A stretch of DNA of 64,000 nt from the NCBI GenBank assembly GCA_028752905.1, contig JAQNBH010000011.1, positions 4,197,878-4,261,877 of the forward strand, in the 5' to 3' direction. Under the pieces are notes generated by a model. It did no database searches and had not been told where the DNA came from. It saw only the letters and a list, made by a program, of their open reading frames with translations. This DNA comes from Cladorhizidae sp. MBARI D1340-BT2 (Eukaryota > Porifera > Demospongiae > Poecilosclerida > Cladorhizidae). Every line of letters begins with the position of its first letter. The stretch's first letter is position 1. A program made the translations under genes and the position numbers. Shown here one piece after another: positions 57,391 to 64,000 of the stretch.

Positions 57391-58321
57391 CGGACATTTT
57401 TCAATACATTTATAGAAGATTATTATATGAAATGTGTGTAAATTTTGTTTATTATGAGTTACAGAGATCATGTTCAGTTACAGTATTAAGGAACATCAGA
57501 AAGTTGGACTGGAGACTCATATTAAGTCTGTTGGATAGTTATAAAGTGGACCCATAATTTTATCATCATCAGTGTATGTCAGCTAGCATGTATCAGTATT
57601 CATGCCACACATCTACCAGACAAAAACTATTTACCATTCTGTGAAGAAATCATAGGTTTCTCCTCCAATGTAATTCAGTGGTAAGCAGTGTTTTCCCCCC
57701 TCCTTTACATTCTCTACATAAGATGAGATATACTCTCCCTTGGATTTGAATTCTGACAGATATCACATAATTGTGGGATCCCAACAATGTTTTGAGTGAA
57801 TAAAAATTGAAGTTGATTATTGAGAAGGTGATTTCCAGTGGAATAGTCCCAATCTTGTATATGTTAAACTCAATCAAAACGTACAATCAATAAAGAAGTG
57901 GACCAACAAATTATAAATAATGTCTTGGTAATGAGATTAGAATAAAGTAAACAAGAATTTACTAAGATCACAAACATTTAAAAGAGCCTTGAACTTTTAA
58001 AATAATGCACACCTACTTTTTAAACTATGTTTGGTAAACATTATTTTATAAGGTAAATTTTAAATCTAAATATTTGTGGTCTACATAGTTTAATTCTTGT
58101 TTACAATGATTTTTTGTGTGGATAAATACACATATATAATGCAAGGTGTTTTGAAGTTAGTTGTCACACCATGTTACACTCTCAAGGCCCAAGAGTATAA
58201 AAATAATATAGAAACCATCAACAAACTTGCACATGTCGTTCTTACTTCACTTGCCTGATAAAAGAATAACAACAATGTTAACAACAATTATATATACTAA
58301 TAATAGAATGCCAATATAATT
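57391..58321. other. No gene recognised; one repeat fragment
   Basis: 57785-57832 holds GAGTGAATAAAAATTGAAGT then TGATTATTGAGAAGGTGATT, the outer part of one arm of the foldback element. Nothing else was recognised. Confidence 0.6.
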
Positions 58322-58652
58322 TTAAACTATATATGTAGTGCTATTATATAAGTTGCCTCCAAAACTCACTTTGGCCAACTCTGTGCTTGGGGGAAATGTG
58401 GAAACTTCAGCTTTCTCTATGCTGGTAGAATCTGGAGGGTTTACATTCTCTGAACTGCCTCCGAAATTCACTTGGCCCACAGTTGGGCTGACCGCGCTAG
58501 TAGAGACTTGTGGGTTTCCATCACTGCCAAAGTCATGGTTAATAAGAAAACCAGCACTCTGAATCATGCCAACACCATACAGAAGATAGTAGAAGCCATC
58601 CAAATTGTGGTCCCTGGTAGACATTTCACTACCAGCTATTTCTCTGACCATC
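58322..58652 (-). CDS. Terminal exon with the end of a DOMON-like domain
   Basis: On minus, ACTTATAG precedes an open segment of 331 bases ending in TAA at 58322. The start reads M-V-R-E-I-A-G-S-E-M then D-H-N-L-D-G-F-Y-Y-L-L-Y-G-V-G and G-F-L-I-N-H-D-F-G. This is the pattern of the last strands of DOMON domains in ferric-chelate-reductase-1-like proteins. The rest is a P/S/T-rich tail with a duplicated V-N-F-G-G/V-S-F-G-G. No cytochrome b561 part follows. Upstream exons were not found. Confidence 0.42.
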
Positions 58653-59211
58653 CTATAAGTATAGGAATAGGAACTTATGGGATTGGAAACATAACAATTT
58701 ATGATATTCTAAATATTACACCTTAATACTTTGAAGGCATTGTCACATGTTGTAAGGACTTAAAAAAAGCTAATGGTGCGCATTTTATAGAAAATACTGT
58801 CGACCATTTTGCATGCCCAAAAGAAAAGACTCTAACTTTTTTTTCACAGGAGAGCAGGCCAAATGGCTGAAGAAAGAAGCCCAAAGTTCATTTTTAGAAA
58901 CAGTGCATTGATCTATCTGGGATCCACAAGTTTTAACAGAAGATCTGGCAAATATGTCATGTCCTGTTATGTTTTGAGTGGCATTCTAACTTGAGTGGGT
59001 GGTCAACTTCTGTTAGGTAAGAGCAGGCTATCTAGCTACCCATTGATTATTAACCTGGCTATAATACATAAGTCTGGCCTAATTGGTATAAGCATTGCTC
59101 TAGTTCGCTATAAAACCTAGTTCAATGTGTGTTGATGAGCCTATAACAAAGTCTGTTTCCTCTCTAGGGATATACAGTTTCATAGTGTGCATTTTATTTT
59201 TAAGACAGTGG
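58653..59211. other. No gene recognised
   Basis: Upstream (on minus) of the DOMON-like exon; expected further exons were not seen. Confidence 0.45.
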
Positions 59212-59216
59212 CACAG

Positions 59217-62200
59217 CAGGGGTGGATCCAGGAATTTTAGATTGGGGGGGTTGATGAACTACTCAAGGCCATAGCCAGGGGGGTTTCCATGTTGCCCGGA
59301 AATCCTTCCCCCTCTTTCCTGAATCATGATCAGATCATTAATCATTTTGCAAGATAGCACCGTCCTGTATTTCTCTTAGCAATTATATAACAAGACATAT
59401 CATCACCAACATTATTATAACAAGAAATGTAAAATTGAACATGGTATCCTTTAAAAAAAATTGTGAGTGATAAGTGCAAGTGCTCAGGAAACCCCCTTAA
59501 TTATTCCTGGCTCTGCCTGCCTACTAACAAACCTAAGGAAGATGCTGGGGGGGATCTAGGAATTTTAGAAAGGTACAGGTGGGGGAGGTGCAGGGGTGGA
59601 GAACTAGCCCATGCACACTGTAATGTGTAATGAATAATCAGCTTAAAAGAACAGCAACTAAAGATAAACAGGAAACTATTTTCAGTCAATAAATAGTGAA
59701 GCTTGAAAGAGCCTTCTCGGGTGACACTGCACAAAAGCATGGCAGATATCATCAACTGACACTCTCACTCCATAGTATTACAGCAAGATCAGAAAAGTGT
59801 TGTTCAGTCAAAGTCGACCTTGTATATGTCTTTATCCTCCTGAGCAAACTACATGATCATTCTGCTTCAGCACTGGTGATAGGCAGAGTGCAAGCAAGCC
59901 ATGACTAGTAAGCAATGAATGTTTGGGAAAGAGTCAGAATAACAAGAGCTAAGAGCTAGGAGAAGATTGTTGGGGATGGTGGCCTCATATTTGTGCTCCC
60001 ACAATGATTGCCATCTTCTTAGTTCACTTTTGAGAGACAAGGAACATGGAAGATCTTGTTCCCAGTACAGAAGGTCATCTATATGTTGTGATAGTTGAAC
60101 ACTCAGATTGCAGTTGAGCACTGAAGGCACAAGGCACAAAAGCATATGACTTTGTTTTCCCTCACCTTGAAACCTTTCCTCCAACTGGTTAATGAATGAA
60201 TCCAGCACTGGTATAGCAACGACTCTCTTGTAATGCTCTTTTGCTGATTGACTTGGAGTGTTGCTTCGATTCCGTTGAATGCTTGTCTTTCTTGGAACAC
60301 TCTCACTCACACCAATTGACTCAGCCAGTTCAAGTACCTCACAATACCACAAGCTAAAAACGGTGTCACTAGTCTTTCTGAGGGTTTTCAAGATTCAATC
60401 GCTTCAGTAACTTTGTTATAGGCCTCATATATATCTTGATCCTGCTTCTGAAGTTTTCAAGCAAGTATTTTCACTTCATCAAGAACATTCTTGGTGATTA
60501 TAAAAACAGCAAGAGTTTGAAAAGAAGAGAGAGCAGCTTTCAGACCATGTGCTTTCACTCTTGTCTCAGTATCCCAATTCCAGCTCCCATCTGATGAGCC
60601 TAAATTTGGGTAATCAGTAGGACATAAAATGGCATCTAAGAAAGTGATAAGTGGCTCATACATTTCAAGAAACACTTCAAAGCATGTATGTCTATCCACC
60701 CATCTTGTCTTACACATCCTGGAAGCTTTCTTGCTTTTGAAGAAGGCAAGAATTCATTGAATGTAAGTTCAAAAAGGTTTTGTCTCTTAGGGCTGTGAGC
60801 TAAAAAGAGGTGTGCTTCATTTATAACTAAAATCAAGTTTCGTACTTCCTGAACAAGACATGCTCTGGCAATTGAAAGATTAAGGCAGTGTGAGTAGCAG
60901 TGTGTGTATAGAGCTAGTGGGCTGACCTCCTTGACTTTAGATTGGACTCCTGCAATGCCGGATGACATCACAGATGCTCCATCATAAGCTTGCCCTCTAA
61001 TTCTACAGGGATCTAAAGAAACTGAAGGACTAGAAAGTGTTTCAAGAATCTTTCTTGAAATGGATGAAGCATTGGCTCAGTCCAAGTAGACAAAGCTAAT
61101 CCGGCACTCCTTGATATGAGGATCAGTGGGAGAGGACAGATCAATATACCTGAAGCACACAGAAAGAATCTCTTGATTAGAATGAGGATCTGTGGCTTCA
61201 TCAGCAATGCCATTTTTTTCCCTCAGAGGTGTTCAGTTATATGCTCTCTAATTTTAGATGCATATATGTGAATAACCTCATTTTGAATGGTCTTGCTGGT
61301 ATACTTCACGTTCCTTTTAGCTGAGAGAAGGTGTTTGTGTGTAGGACCTTATCTGTCTTAGCCAAAAGCTGAAGTGTCGCTACAAAATTGCCCCTGTTGA
61401 CATCTTCATCTGAGAAATCCACTCTGTAGTCAGATTGGCCTCTGAATGGTAGTGCTTGCTTTGCCAAAAACTCTACAGCCAAAACTATCTGCTGGACAAC
61501 ATGCCTGTTCTCTTCAGCTTGGTTGCTCTGTTTCAATAGCCATGTATCTATCCTTTCATCTGGTTGGTTAAAATTTCTGAGAAAAAGGTCTACACTCTCA
61601 GCTGCACGGCAATGCATTTGAGTCTGATCATGGCATACAAGTACACCTTCCTTGCCAAGTGCTTTTGAGTATGGTTTCTGGTATGGGGACAAAACTAACA
61701 AACCAGAACGATTGCCAACTCCAGAAACACTGCCTCTACCCAGCTGCTCTGGAAAAACTATACAATATCTGCGAAGACCACCTGCAAGAACAGTGCTGTA
61801 TGAAAGCCGAGGAAATTGTACTAACCATCCAAGCTGTATGGATACACTCCAGGTTTTTCCTAGTTTGGTAACCTGATGTGAATGAAGATGATCAGAAGAA
61901 GAAGCTTTGGAATGATGAGAAAGATATTGCTTCTACGATCGTCTGGGATATTATTTGCTAATGACCTAAGTTACCTTGAGCGGCTTCAACTATTGTCCCC
62001 AAGTCCACCTGTCCACTAGTTGACGGAACTACACTGAGTGATGTAGTCATTGTATCAATTGTTGCTGAGCATAACTGAGAAACAGTAGTTGGCATTGACA
62101 AGGAAGAGCTCGATGTAGTGGTTGTGACTGTGACTGTCATTGATGGTGATTGAACAAATAAATCTATATCAGTTGATGCAGACTCGATTCTACATTAATT

Positions 62201-62591
62201 AGAAGGCTATTATAAATTGAGCATTCAACTCTTAACTCTTATTGTTCATATACTATCTGTATATTGTATCTTACCTTAAAAAAAAGTTGTCAGCTGGGTG
62301 CAATCCCTGGGTGCTGGCCTCTTTCTACTTCCAGACATGGCAATATTGATGGCAGATGCAAAATGAATGCAAAATGACTATTATCATGCACAGCCACATT
62401 CCAGGAGTGTGGGTTTACTAGAATTTCATTCAGTTTGTAGTTTAAACCAAAGTGTCTATATCTAACAAAGTGTCTATATCTATACTAACAATTGTCTATA
62501 TCAAACAAAGAAACTGGAGGTAGAGCTGGTGTTTAGAACGTTATGGGGGGGTTGCAACCCCAGAAACCCCCCCCCCCTGGATCCACCCCTG
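59217..62591 (-). mobile_element. hAT-3: complete hAT-type DNA transposon, inactive
   Basis: Inverted ends are CAGGGGTGGATCCAGG at 59217 and CCTGGATCCACCCCTG ending at 62591, 16 of 16 bases matching. The 5-bp target duplication is CACAG (59212-59216 and 62592-62596). Its length is 3.4 kb. The transposase lies on minus. The G-rich subtermini resemble hAT-2. The left part also shows a second CAGGGG-like block near 59545 (GGGGGGATCTAGGAATTTTA), a subterminal repeat of the end. Confidence 0.94.
59690..62338 (-). pseudogene. hAT transposase of hAT-3 with introns
   Basis: The first exon (62338-62275) encodes M-S-G-S-R-K-R-P-A-P-R and ends at donor GTAAGAT. A second exon (about 62187-61975) encodes S/T-rich sequence up to G-Q-V-D-L-G-T-I-V-E-A-A-Q before GTAACT. 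A finger-like region follows in broken frames, then N-R-G-N-F-V-A-T-L-Q, G-I-A-D-E-A-T-D-P-H-S-N (first D), R-G-Q-A-Y-D-G-A-S-V-M-S-S (second D), H-C-Y-S-H-C-L-N-L, R-N-R-S-N-T-P, and lastly T-L-P-I-T-S-A-E-A-E with L-R-R-I-K-T-Y near 59870-59700. It is of the same 52-kDa-repressor-like type as hAT-1. Many lesions are present. Confidence 0.88.
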
Positions 62592-62596
62592 CACAG

Positions 62597-63234
62597 CAGA
62601 TGCGAGTTGAAGGACTGGATTTGAATCAAGTGAGTATTGCCCAAGCAGAATTATTGTGTGATCTCTAGTAGGTACTCAGATGTGTTAACTTTCTATGATA
62701 TATGCATATGAAATTGCTTTATATGTGCCATTCTTTTATTAAGGACAAGATTCAATTTTTGGTGGCTTGTGGCTTTACCCCAGTTGTTGTACATACCCTT
62801 TCTACTGCATTGATTGCTTGACATTTGCAACATTTGGGGGATTTTTCAGTGGGCAGTTTATGAGGATTAGCTTTCTATCTCTGCAGCATTATGATGTCCC
62901 AGAGGACAAGCTGATGACATCATGCATGTCATCAAGATGAGTGCATCCTCTTTTTATTCATTCTCACAGAATGCCTGTGTAAACAATTTAACATCATGAT
63001 GACTTAAAATTTAGTTTATCGAGTATTGAAAAACTTGTACTAATCTTGGAAAGACATCTGGCCTGTAACCTACACATTAATTATCTGAGAAGTTACCTCG
63101 ACACTTGCTCTTGCGATCTTCCTAAAAATATGAATGTACCAAGGACAAACTAATACACCCGTATTAAAAAATTAATATTCATCACCCTACACTTCTCCAT
63201 TTGCCTGGATATGATTGTCATGATAGTTACCATA
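62597..63234. other. No gene recognised
   Basis: Nothing identifiable on either strand. Confidence 0.5.
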
Positions 63235-63420
63235 TTAGCTGGAGTATAAGTTGCAGTAGCAAAGCTCCAAAAATTCCTCCAGATTTACTGCAATATTCTT
63301 GGTAGAGGATCGACTATGGCCTCCTTTGGACTTAGTAACTATTTCCCAGACGAAAATTCCATAAACCAAACAGTTATTCGCTCTGCTACTAACAATTTGG
63401 CACGTGTAATCTTTACTCAA
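63235..63420 (-). pseudogene. Possible protein-kinase C-lobe fragment
   Basis: The minus frame includes L-V-Y-G-I-F-V-W-E-I-V-T, close to the V-Y-S-F-G-x-x-x-W-E-I-x-T block of tyrosine-kinase-like domains. The expected surrounding motifs (A-P-E before, R-P after) are not present. It may be a relic or a chance match. Confidence 0.28.
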
Positions 63421-63706
63421 TTCTAATTATATGATAGCACATCAACTAGCTTGATTGTGTCATTCACCATTTGCCATGAGATTTTACTATAACCAAGAAA
63501 AAAACGTGTGCATTGAAACATTTTGAGTCCTCTGGTAGTAATTTTTTATGAATGATATTATTGTCCCCAAGTTATGTGAATGGGGGGAAATGAGAACATA
63601 GAAACATAGAACTTGGAAGATGAATTTAAAGTTTTTTTTAACATAAACACTGCCAGTTTACTTCCTTAGTGAAGGGCTTGCTAGTCCTTTTGGAGTTATA
63701 TAATAT

Positions 63707-64000
63707 CAGAGGCAGAGACAGCACATGAAAAGTGGGGGGGGGGGGGCTCAGCATTCATAAAGGGGGGACTAGTTATCATGTCTTGAGAATATACTTGAGA
63801 ATATACATTTTTATATACTGCAGCTAATATTTACCAATACGTTCTTCATTTCTAGCTATAGTTCCTTAGCTACAGATACTAAATCTAAATTATCAGTTTG
63901 TTTTTTATGAATGTAGAGTAATATAAGATGGTTAAGCCTCTGTTCAGTCATCGATGACAGTAAATATGCTTGAGTGCTGAAAACGCTCTTTCGGCTGTGG
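63707..64000 (-). mobile_element. hAT-4: end of a further hAT element (cut by window end)
   Basis: The probable outer end begins CAGAGGCAGAGACAGCAC at 63707 and is followed by a G-run, as in the other hAT elements here. On minus from 64000 the sequence reads T-A-E-R-A-F-S-A-L-K-H-I-Y and, one frame over, M-T-E-Q-R-L-N-H-L-I-L-L-Y-I-H, which is the hAT C-terminal dimerisation region. The other end is outside the window, so no target duplication can be checked. Confidence 0.78.

Noticed and set aside
58472..58726. 84-codon frame on plus
   Set aside because: The minus strand shows splice acceptor, DOMON-like pattern and stop; the plus frame has no known motif.

Overview
This is eukaryotic, AT-rich DNA made mostly of transposable elements, with only a few host-type exons. 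The best supported gene has three exons joined by introns of 41 and 58 bp, there are animal domains (Reeler, DOMON, P2X7 C-terminal 'ballast'), and a perfect NRF1 consensus lies just upstream of one first exon. The mobile elements are hAT, piggyBac, Ty3/gypsy and non-LTR types. This fits an early-branching animal, most likely a sponge; the phylum is inference. No CRISPR, rRNA, tRNA or bacterial operon was seen.

Layout. 1-8 kb: a fragment of a non-LTR element, then two complete hAT elements back to back (1859-3995 and 4411-7993), each flanked by a perfect 5-bp target duplication. 8-16 kb: an unnamed repeat family (8160-8620 on minus, 13970-14418 on plus), a minisatellite (12096-12560), a decayed piggyBac on minus (about 12690-13947) and a deletion-derived piggyBac bounded by TTAA (14419-15744). 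16-22.6 kb: a 148-bp palindromic foldback element (17077-17224), dispersed repeats and a 321-bp tandem duplication. 22.7-27.9 kb: a complete, young Ty3/gypsy-type LTR retrotransposon whose integrase precedes reverse transcriptase (Gmr1-like order). 28.9-34.5 kb: two minus-strand exons of a secreted Reeler-domain protein, with a third candidate exon near 16.1 kb.

34.7-39 kb: a decayed endonuclease/RT non-LTR element interrupted by a second, 5'-truncated non-LTR element with an 11-bp target duplication. 41.3-47.0 kb: two Ty3/gypsy elements fused; the second has its gag-end/protease/RT/RNase H core inverted between 150-bp inverted repeats. 47.0-47.75 kb: a P2X7 C-terminal-domain gene starting about 20 bp after the LTR. 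48 kb: RNase H and protein-primed-polymerase-like fragments. 51.5-52.8 kb: a DDE transposase pseudogene. 53-54 kb: two minisatellites. 54.6-57.4 kb: a non-LTR RT element on minus. 58.3 kb: a DOMON-like terminal exon. 59.2-62.6 kb: a third complete hAT with a 5-bp duplication. 63.7 kb to the end: a fourth hAT running out of the window.

Nearly all transposon genes are broken by stops or frameshifts. The host genes are monoexonic remnants or small multi-exon genes on minus (Reeler, DOMON) and plus (P2X7C). The Reeler gene's introns appear to contain much of the mobile DNA.
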